Source of the DNA: Desulfoluna limicola
Lineage (GTDB): Bacteria > Desulfobacterota > Desulfobacteria > Desulfobacterales > Desulfolunaceae
Assembly: GCF_021654575.1 (NCBI RefSeq)
Contig: NZ_AP024488.1
Coordinates: 930,001 to 994,000 of the forward strand
Length of the DNA: 64,000 nt
Direction of reading: 5' to 3'
Of the stretch, positions 1-8,989 are shown piece by piece. The translations under genes and the position numbers were made by a program. Every line of letters begins with the position of its first letter. Position 1 is the first letter of the stretch. The notes under the pieces are model-generated. The model was not told where the DNA came from. It ran no database searches and saw only the letters and a list, made by a program, of their open reading frames with translations.

Positions 1-1042
1 AGCTTGGGACGTACGAGAGAACGTCGGGGTACTGTTCTGCCTTGGGGCCGACAGGATAATTCTGGCCGGTGATCAGGAGCCTCATGTGGATTGCCAGGGA
101 TCCGACCCAGGCCAGAAGCGCTGTCACCATGGTGCCGTTGATGTTTTTCTGGATTGCCGGAATCATCAACAGGATAAACGGGGCAAACAGGCCGATGACC
201 ACCTCCATGGGAAATCCGAACAGGGCACTGAACGGATGGTTGAAGGTGCGAAGGGCGATGAATTCGGGAATCACTGTTGAAAACTCAACAGCTGATTTCA
301 AGATCGTGATGACGACCACTACAGCCGCCGAAAATACGAAGAGGCGATGAAACACCTCATCCACATGGGGTGCTTTCGAGGGGGCCTGGCTGCCCTCCAG
401 AGTGTGGCAGAGCATGCTGTAGAGGATAAACAGCGCGGTTCCGCTGTAAAGCGCCATGGTAAGGTAGAAGATTGAGATCATGGGGCCGAAAAAGACCGCC
501 CGTGACTCGGTGGTACCGAAGACAGCCCCGAGGACCATCGGGGCCGCCAGGGCACAGAGAAAAGAGAGGGTACCGGCTGTTTTGCTCAGGCCGCTCTCCA
601 GATCACCCCTGTGAAGGCACACGAACTTCACGGCAAGAAAGGTGAGCTCAGCTGAGTAAAGCGCACCCATCCACCAGATGGGTGAGGATATGTTGGGTGA
701 GGCGATGAAGTAGAGCATGTGCCCGATATTGCCGAGTTCCAGGGCGATGGCGAGAAATCCGCCGCAGAGGGTTGCCAGGGCGAGAAACACCAGCCTCTTT
801 GAAAAGGATTCCAGCCGCCTGATGCCGAAAAGGGTCGGCAGCGCAGAGAGCATGGCGAGGCCTGAGCTGCTGAGTGCCAGAAAAATATACATTCCCAAGG
901 GGAGGGACCAGACGATGACATCGTTGGCATTGAAAAGCCAGTGCCCCTCCTGGAAGAGCTTTGCCGTTGTGTAAAGGCCCGCCAGTATAAAGACCCCGAG
1001 GACCGCCAGCCAGGCCTGGTAGAGTGTTTTTTTTCGGTTCAT
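1..1042 (-). CDS. arrC: NrfD-type membrane subunit of arsenate reductase (partial, runs off left edge)
   Basis: This is a polytopic membrane protein of the NrfD/PsrC family, which anchors Mo-bis-PGD reductases and passes quinol electrons to the iron-sulfur subunit. I translated it from the minus strand. It starts at ATG 1042 immediately after the arrB stop (TAG then ATG), with an AAAGGAGGTG ribosome site inside the end of arrB. About 347 residues are visible and the 3' end lies outside the window. The family signature around SPIWWMG is present near residue 120, and several hydrophobic helices are evident. Translational coupling to arrB and arrA argues that it serves the same enzyme. Many arr operons have only A and B; a C subunit occurs in a subset of anaerobes. 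The subunit role is secure and the substrate assignment follows arrA. Confidence 0.85.
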   Translation of the reverse strand, partial: MNRKKTLYQAWLAVLGVFILAGLYTTAKLFQEGHWLFNANDVIVWSLPLGMYIFLALSSSGLAMLSALPTLFGIRRLESFSKRLVFLALATLCGGFLAIALELGNIGHMLYFIASPNISSPIWWMGALYSAELTFLAVKFVCLHRGDLESGLSKTAGTLSFLCALAAPMVLGAVFGTTESRAVFFGPMISIFYLTMALYSGTALFILYSMLCHTLEGSQAPSKAPHVDEVFHRLFVFSAAVVVVITILKSAVEFSTVIPEFIALRTFNHPFSALFGFPMEVVIGLFAPFILLMIPAIQKNINGTMVTALLAWVGSLAIHMRLLITGQNYPVGPKAEQYPDVLSYVPS

Positions 1043-1768
1043 CTACACACCTCCTTTGGAAGGCTCGTATTGGGCCGGATTGTATCCCCGGATGTAATAG
1101 ACCTGGGGGTTTGTTCCCAGGTGCTCCCTCAGCCGGAAGGGGCGGAACCTCCCAAGCAGCTTGCTGACCTCGCTTTTGGGGTCGCTGATGTCACCGAAAA
1201 TTCTCGCATCGGCCGGGCAGGCCCCCACACAGTAGGGCAGGAGATTTTTCCGCACGCGGTGATCGCAGAAGGTGCACTTTTCAACCACGCCCTTGGGGCG
1301 GATGCCGGGCAGCGTCTCCTCCCGGTCCGGGTTGGAATACGGGAGGACCTTGCCCCCGGCTTTTTGCGTCACCTCGGAAGCGGACATGGTCCCCCCCTTG
1401 ATGAGCGGCCTTTCGTCATGCCAGAACGGATGCGGCTTGCGCCAGTTGAAATAGATGACGCCGTAGGGGCAGTTGAATTCGCAATACTTGCAGCCGATGC
1501 ACTTGTCCGGGTCGTGCATGGTGATGCCGTTGTCCAGTTTGTGCATGGCCCCTGTGGGGCATCCCCGGACGCACGGGGCGTTTTCGCAGTGGTTGCACAA
1601 GGTGGGAATGTAGTGAAACCGTACATCGGGAAAGGTGCCGACGGTTTCGGTGATTTTATTGGACCAGTAGATTCCGTCCGGTACGTTGTTCTCGTTTCGG
1701 CAGGCAACGCTGCAGCCTCCGCACCCGACACATCGCTGAAGATCTATGACCATGGCGTATCTGGGCAT
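1043..1768 (-). CDS. arrB: Respiratory arsenate reductase iron-sulfur subunit
   Basis: This 241-residue protein is a four-cluster ferredoxin-like electron-transfer subunit (DmsB/PsrB/ArrB family). It would pass electrons from the NrfD-type membrane subunit to the molybdenum catalytic subunit. Four cysteine groups are visible: CVGCGGCSVAC near residue 15, CNHCENAPCVRGC near 60, CIGCKYCEFNC near 90, and a CTFC...CVGAC group near 170-185. The start at 1768 has a clear AGGAGG site 6 bases upstream. The N-terminal wording (VIDLQRCVGCGGC, then FPDVRFHYIPTLCNHC) is what I recall for ArrB, but the family is shared with polysulfide, thiosulfate and DMSO reductases. The specific call therefore rests on the neighbouring arrA. 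Confidence 0.88.
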   Translation of the reverse strand: MPRYAMVIDLQRCVGCGGCSVACRNENNVPDGIYWSNKITETVGTFPDVRFHYIPTLCNHCENAPCVRGCPTGAMHKLDNGITMHDPDKCIGCKYCEFNCPYGVIYFNWRKPHPFWHDERPLIKGGTMSASEVTQKAGGKVLPYSNPDREETLPGIRPKGVVEKCTFCDHRVRKNLLPYCVGACPADARIFGDISDPKSEVSKLLGRFRPFRLREHLGTNPQVYYIRGYNPAQYEPSKGGV

Positions 1769-1811
1769 GGGCCCTCCTAATAGTAACGATTTAGATCATG
1801 ATAACGGAAAA

Positions 1812-1999
1812 TCCTCCGGCGGCCCTGTCGGGGGCCAAACGTTTGCCTTATTTTAATAAAGACGGGTTTGATAAATTGGTTTTAGTATGTGGTTCCCGGT
1901 ATTCCCCGAGTCAAAGGCGGATGTGATTTGACCCGAGGCACGAGGGGCAAAGCGCATCCGCAACCAGCTTTCAAGGTGGCACACCTTGCCGCCGGAGGC
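1812..1999. repeat. Interspersed palindromic element, full bipartite copy
   Basis: This copy of about 188 bp lies between arrB and arrA. Its left end reads CCTCCGGCGGCC and its right end GCCGCCGGAGGC. The right half contains a hairpin with stem CAAGGTG/CACCTTG, an outer stem GCGGATG/CATCCGC, and the loop variant GAGGCACGA. The same architecture recurs at 5247, 18398 and 38094. It sits inside the arr operon and would be transcribed with it. Confidence 0.85.
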
Positions 2000-2025
2000 C
2001 TTTTGGGAAGCTGAACAGTTCCCTT

Positions 2026-4599
2026 TTATATTCGTTCGATTTTCACGCGGGTGCCGGCATGTCGGACCGTGCTGCCGCTGAGTCGGTCATACTCCGCCGG
2101 AATCAGGTCGTTGTTGTTGCCGCCCCTGGGGGTTTTGCCGAATGATTTCGAGGCCACGCGGCCATAAGCCCAGTGCCCTTGACCGTAGCACTTGGCGACG
2201 GTACCGGGCCGGATCCCCTCCCACAGCTTGGCCGTGCACTCGATCTTGCCGGTGGGGGAGGTGATTCGAATGGCATCGCCGGATTGGATGCCCAATTTTT
2301 TGGCATCGACAGGGTTGAGCTTGGCCACGTCGTCCCAGGCCTCATCCCCCGGGTCCAGATCCTTGAAATCGTAATACCAGGTGCAGTTGGCTGAGCGCCC
2401 TTCCCGATTCAGCCGCGACTTGTGATCCACGAAAACAAAGGGGTAGGCGGCCTCATCTCCCGCCGTGTAAGGGTCCTCATGATGGGGGATAAAGGCGTGA
2501 TCTCCCCTTGCCTCATATCGGCAGACCTCAAGGACGGCATCGACGGTGGTGTTGTGGTTTGTGGCATGTTTTTCGAGGGCTTTTTTCAAGGTAGCGCTGA
2601 AGAACTCAAACTTGCCCGTGGCGGTCTTCATCTTGCCCCAACGCTTGCGGTACGGGTATGGGTCGGAATTCCAGACCCCGGTGCTGAGGAACGCCTCCCA
2701 TCCGTTAAACTTGTCTCCCCCCTTGTATTTTGCAGGGTCCCAGAGGCTCTGGGTGGCATACTTCAAGGCGAAGAGGGAAAACTCCATGGCATTTTCGGGC
2801 TCTTTGCCCGTTTCCGGGTCTTTGTATGTTTTGTAATGGTTGAGCAGGTTTGAAAAGCCCCTCTCGGCGAGCTTTTCTGCCAGCAGCCAGGGCACCTCGG
2901 TTTCGTCGGCCTTGTAGTCCCCGATGCGTTTGATCACCGGTTGCATCAGGGTGACATGCCGGTATCCGTTGGCGATGGATTTGACGTACCCGTATTTTTC
3001 AAAGAGGTGGTGGGTGTTGGGCAGGAGGAGATCCGAGAACCAGGAAAACTCCGAGGCGTTGGTGGTCAGGTGGACCACGAAGGGGATTTTGGCAAGGGCC
3101 CGTTCCCAGCGTTCCGGCTGGGTGCAGGAGAAGGTGAAGTTGTTCATGTAACCAAGGGCGACCTTGATCTCATAGGGGTCTTCATTCAGGATTCCGTCCG
3201 CCGCGTTGTTGGTGAGGACGGCGGAGCCGGGTTTGCCCTCTTTCAGGGCGGGAAATTCCAGACGCCCCCTCTGATCGATCTTTTCGTGTTTCTTCCCCTT
3301 TTTGGCAATCTCGTCCATAAAGGCATCGGGCTTCGGGAATTTTGTTGTGTATTCCTTGTTGCTGGCAAGGGTGCCCCCCTCGTTGTCGCAAGAGCCCACA
3401 AGGCCGTTCAAGGCGTGGCAGGCCATGCTGCTGTACCCGCCGCGCACCTGCATGCAGGGCCCGCCCCCCACCCAGGAGATGGCCCTGGGGGCCGCCTTGC
3501 CGAAATCGGCGGCCACCCGCTTTATCTGTTCCACAGGGAGCCCTGTTTTTGAGGCCGCCCACTCCGGTGTCCTCTCTTTCACTTCGAGATTCCACCAGGA
3601 GACGACCCCGTGGGTGTATTTCTCATCAAAGGTTGTTTCATCCACCGTTTGCCCCGGAATAAACCGGTTGGTGCCGTCTTTGAAATCCCCCACAAACTCT
3701 TTGGACCAGAGGCCGTGGGTGAGAATGACGTGGGCGATGGCCAGGGCCAGGGCGCTGTCCTGGCCGGGTTTGGCAGGCAGCCACTCATCCGCCTTGGCCG
3801 CCGTTGCCGAGAGGCGGGGCTCCACCACGGCCACCTGGGCCCGGCCGACCACATCCCCCCATACGCTGGTGTAAAAGGGGACCTGACGGTTAGCCGCCAG
3901 GGGATCGGCTCCCCAGATCAGCACATACCGGGCATGTTTGACATCGTATTGCCGGTAGCTCCAGTACCCTTCCGTGTAATAGGGACCGAACTTTTCCGCC
4001 TCGGCACAGATGGCGCTGTGGGAGATGTTGTTGGGCGAGCCGATGATTTTGGTCATGCGATCGTAGAGGATATCCCGCATGTAGGTGTAGCGGCCGCGCA
4101 TGAGCATGTATTTGTGGGTTTCGTTGTTGTCTCGTAGCTCCATGATCTTGTCGGCAAGGGTGCCGAGCGCTTCATCCCAGGAGATGGGGACAAATCTCGG
4201 GTCTTCGTGGCGCCCCTTTTTGGGGTTGGTGCGCTTCATGGGGGTTTTGATGCGATCCGGGTCATACACCTGCTGAAGCGCCATGTGCGCCCGGACGCAG
4301 CTGGCGCCCACGCACACCTTCGAATGGGGGTTGCCGCGTATCTTCACCGCACGATCGCCTACGACATAGACCTGCTTGGCACACCATGAGGTGCACCCTT
4401 GACAGGTTCCGGCGTGCCAAGTCCCCTTTTCGTCGGGGCTTGCTTCTCCGGCCGTTGCGAGGGCTGTTAACTCTGTTTTCAACCCCATGCCGGCTGCTAA
4501 AACCGCTCCGCCAGCCGCAGATGTCTTGAGAAAATGCCGCCTGGACATTTTCAGGTCCGAAATCATTTTGGAAATCATGGCTTTTTTATGCGTGTTCAT
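2026..4599 (-). CDS. arrA: Respiratory arsenate reductase catalytic (molybdopterin) subunit
   Basis: This is a DMSO-reductase-family molybdoenzyme that would reduce arsenate to arsenite outside the cytoplasmic membrane as a terminal respiratory step. I place the start at ATG 4599 (857 residues), because AGAGGTAACC precedes it and a twin-arginine signal (SRRHFLK, R20-R21) follows; the open frame continues 43 codons upstream. An N-terminal 4Fe-4S motif CQGCTSWC begins at residue 66. The pocket sequence RGRY (R170, Y171), then H194, C198 (expected Mo ligand), K203 and Y215, has the same spacing as the residues I recall for Shewanella ANA-3 ArrA, shifted by five. RGRY separates ArrA from ArxA arsenite oxidases. 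Length also matches ArrA (about 854). The main alternative is a related sulfur-compound reductase. Confidence 0.88.
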   Translation of the reverse strand: MNTHKKAMISKMISDLKMSRRHFLKTSAAGGAVLAAGMGLKTELTALATAGEASPDEKGTWHAGTCQGCTSWCAKQVYVVGDRAVKIRGNPHSKVCVGASCVRAHMALQQVYDPDRIKTPMKRTNPKKGRHEDPRFVPISWDEALGTLADKIMELRDNNETHKYMLMRGRYTYMRDILYDRMTKIIGSPNNISHSAICAEAEKFGPYYTEGYWSYRQYDVKHARYVLIWGADPLAANRQVPFYTSVWGDVVGRAQVAVVEPRLSATAAKADEWLPAKPGQDSALALAIAHVILTHGLWSKEFVGDFKDGTNRFIPGQTVDETTFDEKYTHGVVSWWNLEVKERTPEWAASKTGLPVEQIKRVAADFGKAAPRAISWVGGGPCMQVRGGYSSMACHALNGLVGSCDNEGGTLASNKEYTTKFPKPDAFMDEIAKKGKKHEKIDQRGRLEFPALKEGKPGSAVLTNNAADGILNEDPYEIKVALGYMNNFTFSCTQPERWERALAKIPFVVHLTTNASEFSWFSDLLLPNTHHLFEKYGYVKSIANGYRHVTLMQPVIKRIGDYKADETEVPWLLAEKLAERGFSNLLNHYKTYKDPETGKEPENAMEFSLFALKYATQSLWDPAKYKGGDKFNGWEAFLSTGVWNSDPYPYRKRWGKMKTATGKFEFFSATLKKALEKHATNHNTTVDAVLEVCRYEARGDHAFIPHHEDPYTAGDEAAYPFVFVDHKSRLNREGRSANCTWYYDFKDLDPGDEAWDDVAKLNPVDAKKLGIQSGDAIRITSPTGKIECTAKLWEGIRPGTVAKCYGQGHWAYGRVASKSFGKTPRGGNNNDLIPAEYDRLSGSTVRHAGTRVKIERI

Positions 4600-5246
4600 G
4601 GTTACCTCTGCCGGATGGGGGTTGTGGGCTTTGGTGGATCCCCCTTGGATGGAGAACCGAGTGCATCGTGGCGACTTCACAAGGGAGTCATCCTGGAAAA
4701 GAGGGTCTGGGCCTTTGAACTGAATCATGGTGCATCACATCGAAAGAGGCGCGGTTTCGACAGTATCAGAGACGGTTAGAGCCAGGAACAGTGGGGATAT
4801 ACAGGTTACCGGTCAGGCAGGTGTGCTGATCTGGTTCAGGGGCAAGCAGAATGATTATCGATGAAATGGGATTTCACCAGGGAGAAACGCTGACGTAATA
4901 TGGTGAGGGCAGCAACGATGTGAACTCTCCATGGGTGCAGGGTGAGTTCATGCGTGTGGGTATTTAATTCATGATATTATAGGGTATTATAACATTATTT
5001 TCCTGTTTATATCCATGGGTATGATGGCTTTGCAACATGCCGATGCGATGTGGTCAAGAGGTTGCGTTATTGACCCGGCAACTAACGATACAAGCCAAGG
5101 GTGAAAGAGATGTCAAAAATTATCGGGGTGATATTGCCCCTCGACATTTATGCATTCACCCTCCGGGTTAATATGAGAACCGGGAGGGTGAGAAAATCAA
5201 TCAGAAAACCGTGAATTACATTTCGGATTGTAACTATTCCGCTTGT
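4600..5246. other. Intergenic region upstream of arrA, no gene
   Basis: There is no credible gene in this stretch. It is AT-richer than its surroundings near 4960-5010, where the minus strand carries two overlapping TATAAT-like hexamers that could serve an arrA promoter, but I see no convincing partner -35 box. A strong hairpin spans 5157-5190 (CACCCTCC at 5157-5164 pairs with GGAGGGTG at 5183-5190). It lacks a T-run on either strand, so I do not call it a terminator. It could be a regulator site. Confidence 0.5.
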
Positions 5247-5430
5247 GCTTCCGGCGGCCCTGCCGGGGGCCAAGCTTTTGCCAATTCGATGCCTCGGGTT
5301 TGGCAAACAGGTTTATTCAATTTAACCAGGGTTCATCCCGATCAAAGACGGATGTGATTTGCCCCGAGGTACGAGGGGCAAAACGCATTCGCTACCTGCT
5401 TTCAAGGTGGCACACCTTGCCGCCGGAGGC
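5247..5430. repeat. Interspersed palindromic element, full bipartite copy
   Basis: This is a 184 bp copy with ends GCTTCCGGCGGC and GCCGCCGGAGGC, just downstream of the GGDEF gene. The stem is CAAGGTG/CACCTTG and the loop variant is GAGGTACGA. It aligns along its whole length with the copies at 1812 and 38094, including a middle segment resembling GGCAAACAGGTTT. Confidence 0.85.
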
Positions 5431-5479
5431 TTGTTTTTTCCATGCATGGTAACTGTAGAAGGCACTGTTGAGCTGCGCA

Positions 5480-8400
5480 TCACGCTTTTGCCACCACCAC
5501 CTGGTTTCGCCCCTTCTTTTTTCCTGTGGACAAGGCTGCATCGGCTTTGCTGATGCTCTGCTCAAAGGTCGCGTCCGTGGCGCAGCTCACCACCCCGAGG
5601 GTGAGGGTGACGGTGAGGTAGGCCTCTTTCCATTCAAAGAGGGACGAGGATATGCGGCTTCGCAACCGGTCTGCGAGAATTTCGGCCCCGTTCCCATCCG
5701 TGTCTGGAAGAAGGATAAGGAACACTTCACCACCCCAGCGACCAAGGATATCGTGGGTTCTCAGGCTTGATTCAAGGAGCCTGCTGATTCGCTGGAGAAC
5801 AAAGTCACCGCAGTCGTGACCGTACTTGTCGTTGATGAGCTTGAAGTGATCGACATCGGCCAGGATCATCGCATAGGTGCTTTGGTTTCTCCGGGCCTGG
5901 GAGCGCAGTTCTTTTTCCCGTTTCTGGACCCCTCTTCGGTTCACCAGCTCGGTCAACGGATCGGTGAGGGAGAGGTGCTCGTAGAGTCGGGTCTGCTCCC
6001 CAAGCTCCCGGGTTCTTTCGGTGACGAGTTGCTCCAGCTCCCGGTTGCGGTTGGCGATGGCAGTAAAGCGCAAACGAATCAGCCCCACACCCAGAAGGAT
6101 GGCCGCAATCTGAACATACCACCGCTTCCAGAACGGGGGGCTGATGTGAACCTCAATGCCGGGATGGCTCTGGTTCCAGGTCCCCTGGCTTCCGGCGGCC
6201 ATTACATGAAACCGGTAGGTCCCGGGGGGCAGGTGGGGGTAGCGTGCGGTGGTGGCATTTTTTGCGTCGACCCAGCCGGCATCGTACCCCTCAAGCCTGT
6301 AGCGATAGCGGTTCTCGGCTGTGTCGTTGTAGTCGTGGAGGACGAAGGAGAAGGTGAGGTTGTTTTCGTCGTGCCCAAGGGCAATGCGCTCCGTTTCGTT
6401 CAGGGGGCGGGTGAGAATGAGTCGGTTCTTTACGCGTGCGCCGGGCCGTACCGGGGAGCCGTTAAGGCGGAGCCCGGTGAGGTGAAGAGAGGCGGATGGC
6501 AGGGTGAGGGGCACCTCTTCCGGGTTAAAGAGGAGGTAGCCGTTTTCCCCTCCGAAGATCACCTTGCCATCTGTGGAACGGGTTGCCGCTCCCTGAACAA
6601 ACCGGAGGGGCATGGGAAAACGGGAGATATTGCCGTTTTTGATGTCGATGGCAGAGAGCCCCCTGTCCGTGGCCACCCAAAGGCGCCGGCTTCCGTCAAA
6701 GACAATGCTTTTAATGATATTTCCCGAAAGGCCATCCTCCATGAAGTAGGTGCGGATGGTCTCCGTCTCGGGGTTTATGCGGTTGAGACCGTGGTATGTG
6801 CCCACCCAGATCCCTCCATTCGGGGTCTGGGCAAGGCAGGTGATGATATTGTTGGAAAGGCTCTCCGCCGCTTTTTTACGGTGGTGAAACTGGGTGACCC
6901 GGTGTCCGTCGGCTTCGATGCGGTCAAGGCCGAGGTTGGTTCCCACCCAGAGGCTGCCTTGCTTGTCTTCTATAAGGGCGTGGATGGTGTTGCTGCTCAG
7001 GCCCCCCTTGGCCGCCGGGCCTTCGCTGTATCGCCGTACCTCTCCCGTGCTGAGGGCGTGGCGGAACAGTCCCTGGCTGCGTGTCCCGGCCCAGGTGACG
7101 CCGTTTTTTTTCACGCTGAGGGCGGTGATGTTGCGTGTGTCGGGCTGACCGGAGACGGCGCTCCAGTTCTTGAATTCACCGGTTTGATGGTCTCTTTCGA
7201 TGAGGCCCGCGCCCCAGGTGCCGATCCAGAGGTTCTTGTCGGTGTCGATGGCAAGGGCGTTTATATCAAGGCTTCCCGGTCCCAACGGAGGGGGCGCGCC
7301 ACCCGTTGCCTTGAACGGACCGCCTGAGGAAGCGACGTTTCTGAGGCCCGTGTACCAGCTTCCGGTCCAGAGGTTCCCCTCACCATCCGAGGCGGCGGCG
7401 TGGATGGACATGGGGATATCGTCACCGGAGTACCCCGGCATGAAGAGGTGCATCTGGTGAAAGGTTTTGCTGAGGGTGCTTACCCCACCTCCGCGGGTGC
7501 CGAGCCAGATAACCCCGGATCGGTCCTCGGTGATCCATCGGATGTCGTTGTGGGAGAGGGCGTTGGCCAGGTACGGCACACTCTGGTGCAGGCAGTGTTG
7601 CCCGGTTTCCAGGTCCAGAGAGAGTAACCCGTGGTTGCTGGTGCCAACCCACAGCGTCCGGCCATCATCGTAGAGGGTGTTGATGGCATCGGCGGCGACT
7701 TCAGAGGGGAGCTGATCCATGCCGGGAAAAGGAATGCAGTGCCCTTTTCCGGTATCAAAGAGTCGGAACCCCTTTGGGGTTCCAACCCAGAGCGTGGAGC
7801 CGCCCGCCGGGTAGAGGGCCCTTATCTCATCATGGGGAAGGGAGGTCGGGTCCTCTGGGGAGTGGTTGAAGGCCGTGAAGGTTTCATTGCTGCGGTTGAA
7901 GCGGTTCAGCCCCCCTTGGGTGCCCACCCAGAGCGTTTCATCGCGGGTTTCGGAGATGGACCAGATGCGGTTGTGGCTGATGTTGCCGGGCTGGTCACCT
8001 GCGATAAAGCGGGTAAAGGTTTCCGTCTCCCGGTCAAAGCGGTTCAACCCGTTGCTGAAGGTGCCGGCCCAGATAACCCCTTGTGAGTCTTCGTAATGGG
8101 TTTGAACCCGGTCTTCGCTGAGGCTTTTGGGGTCCGAAGGGGTGTGCCTGAATGCCTGGAACTTTTCTGTGGCTGGGTTTAACCGGTTGACCCCCCCGCC
8201 CCAGGTACGAACCCAGATGGCACCGGTGCGGTCCTCCAGGACTCCCCCGGCATCGTTGTGGGAGAGGCTCTGCGGGTTGTCGTCCTCATTTTGGAACACC
8301 TTCATGGAGATGCCGTCATACCGGGCCACCCCATTGCGGGTACCGAACCACATGGCCCCTTTGTGGTCCTGCATGATCTGGAAAACGGTGCTGTCGGGAA

Positions 8401-8527
8401 GGCCCTTTGCTTCGTCGATATGCTGAAAGAGAAAGGCAGGTGTGCCCCCGTATGCTGAGGGCAGGGTTGTTAACAGAAGAAGAAATCCCAGGCAGAAACC
8501 CCGAAACTGTTGACCTGCAGACACCAT
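5480..8527 (-). CDS. Periplasmic two-component-type beta-propeller sensor with degenerate GGDEF domain
   Basis: This membrane-bound signalling protein (1015 residues) is built like hybrid two-component sensors but ends in a GGDEF domain. In order: signal peptide (about 1-28), many Reg_prop beta-propeller repeats (signatures such as MWFGTRNGVARYDG and LWVGT), a Y_Y_Y domain (about 700-770), one transmembrane helix (about 775-795), a short coiled coil, and GGDEF (about 845-1015). The inhibitory RxxD site (RTHD) is intact, but the signature reads GGEVF at 932-936, with valine replacing the fourth, metal-binding acid. I checked the GAA GTG codons in the DNA. Cyclic-di-GMP synthesis is therefore doubtful and a receptor role is possible. 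The start at 8527 was chosen for its TTTGGAGGACAC ribosome site and the signal peptide; the frame stays open to 8599. Confidence 0.87.
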   Translation of the reverse strand: MVSAGQQFRGFCLGFLLLLTTLPSAYGGTPAFLFQHIDEAKGLPDSTVFQIMQDHKGAMWFGTRNGVARYDGISMKVFQNEDDNPQSLSHNDAGGVLEDRTGAIWVRTWGGGVNRLNPATEKFQAFRHTPSDPKSLSEDRVQTHYEDSQGVIWAGTFSNGLNRFDRETETFTRFIAGDQPGNISHNRIWSISETRDETLWVGTQGGLNRFNRSNETFTAFNHSPEDPTSLPHDEIRALYPAGGSTLWVGTPKGFRLFDTGKGHCIPFPGMDQLPSEVAADAINTLYDDGRTLWVGTSNHGLLSLDLETGQHCLHQSVPYLANALSHNDIRWITEDRSGVIWLGTRGGGVSTLSKTFHQMHLFMPGYSGDDIPMSIHAAASDGEGNLWTGSWYTGLRNVASSGGPFKATGGAPPPLGPGSLDINALAIDTDKNLWIGTWGAGLIERDHQTGEFKNWSAVSGQPDTRNITALSVKKNGVTWAGTRSQGLFRHALSTGEVRRYSEGPAAKGGLSSNTIHALIEDKQGSLWVGTNLGLDRIEADGHRVTQFHHRKKAAESLSNNIITCLAQTPNGGIWVGTYHGLNRINPETETIRTYFMEDGLSGNIIKSIVFDGSRRLWVATDRGLSAIDIKNGNISRFPMPLRFVQGAATRSTDGKVIFGGENGYLLFNPEEVPLTLPSASLHLTGLRLNGSPVRPGARVKNRLILTRPLNETERIALGHDENNLTFSFVLHDYNDTAENRYRYRLEGYDAGWVDAKNATTARYPHLPPGTYRFHVMAAGSQGTWNQSHPGIEVHISPPFWKRWYVQIAAILLGVGLIRLRFTAIANRNRELEQLVTERTRELGEQTRLYEHLSLTDPLTELVNRRGVQKREKELRSQARRNQSTYAMILADVDHFKLINDKYGHDCGDFVLQRISRLLESSLRTHDILGRWGGEVFLILLPDTDGNGAEILADRLRSRISSSLFEWKEAYLTVTLTLGVVSCATDATFEQSISKADAALSTGKKKGRNQVVVAKA

Positions 8528-8989
8528 GTGTCCTCCAAACGTTTGCTGCGAATTACCCCTTAGGGCTGTTGATGTTCTTGTCGGCTTACTTAGTATCATC
8601 GGCAGAGAGTGAAAATGGTTTATCCCTTTCTTTTATTTCTGGTGGTAAAGGGGAGCCATTTCCTAAACCTCCCGCGGGGCGCTTTTGGGAGGACGCTCCG
8701 CAAAAACTTTTTAAACCAGAATCACCCGGTTTGCCAACATCGGTGGCGCTGGCCACTATCGTTATAAAACCTGTGTGTCAAACGTTTCAAAGGTTTGGGG
8801 CCCGGCAGGGCTGCCGGAGGCCTTTTCTCTCCTGGTTTTTCAGTGTGTACACCGGTGGCCGAAATGTTGTATGAGACGGGCACTGGGTTCTGCTGCCGGG
8901 TTCTGTGCCGGGGCGCTCCAACGCCGTTGAACCTTAACGTCCGGTTCCATTGCGGCTCAATACATGACGATATATCGGAGATCAGCACC
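8528..8989. other. Intergenic region between divergent genes, repeat fragments only
   Basis: This spacer separates the GGDEF gene (minus) from the sulfite reductase (plus), so it should hold both promoters, although I cannot identify them. It contains fragments of the repeat families: CTCCGCAAAAACTTTT near 8696 resembles the family B element at 51871, and CCCGGCAGGGCTGCCGGAGG near 8801 resembles an end of the main palindromic family. Confidence 0.45.

Noticed and set aside
4960-5010. Firm arrA promoter call
   Set aside because: Two TATAAT-like hexamers exist on the minus strand but no acceptable -35 element at proper spacing.
5157-5190. Intrinsic terminator for the GGDEF gene
   Set aside because: The stem is strong but there is no T-run on either strand, and a repeat element separates it from the gene.
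5816-7327. Long plus-strand open frame (503 codons) opposite the GGDEF sensor gene
   Set aside because: It is the antisense shadow of a gene with clear propeller and GGDEF domains; the translation has no recognisable domain.
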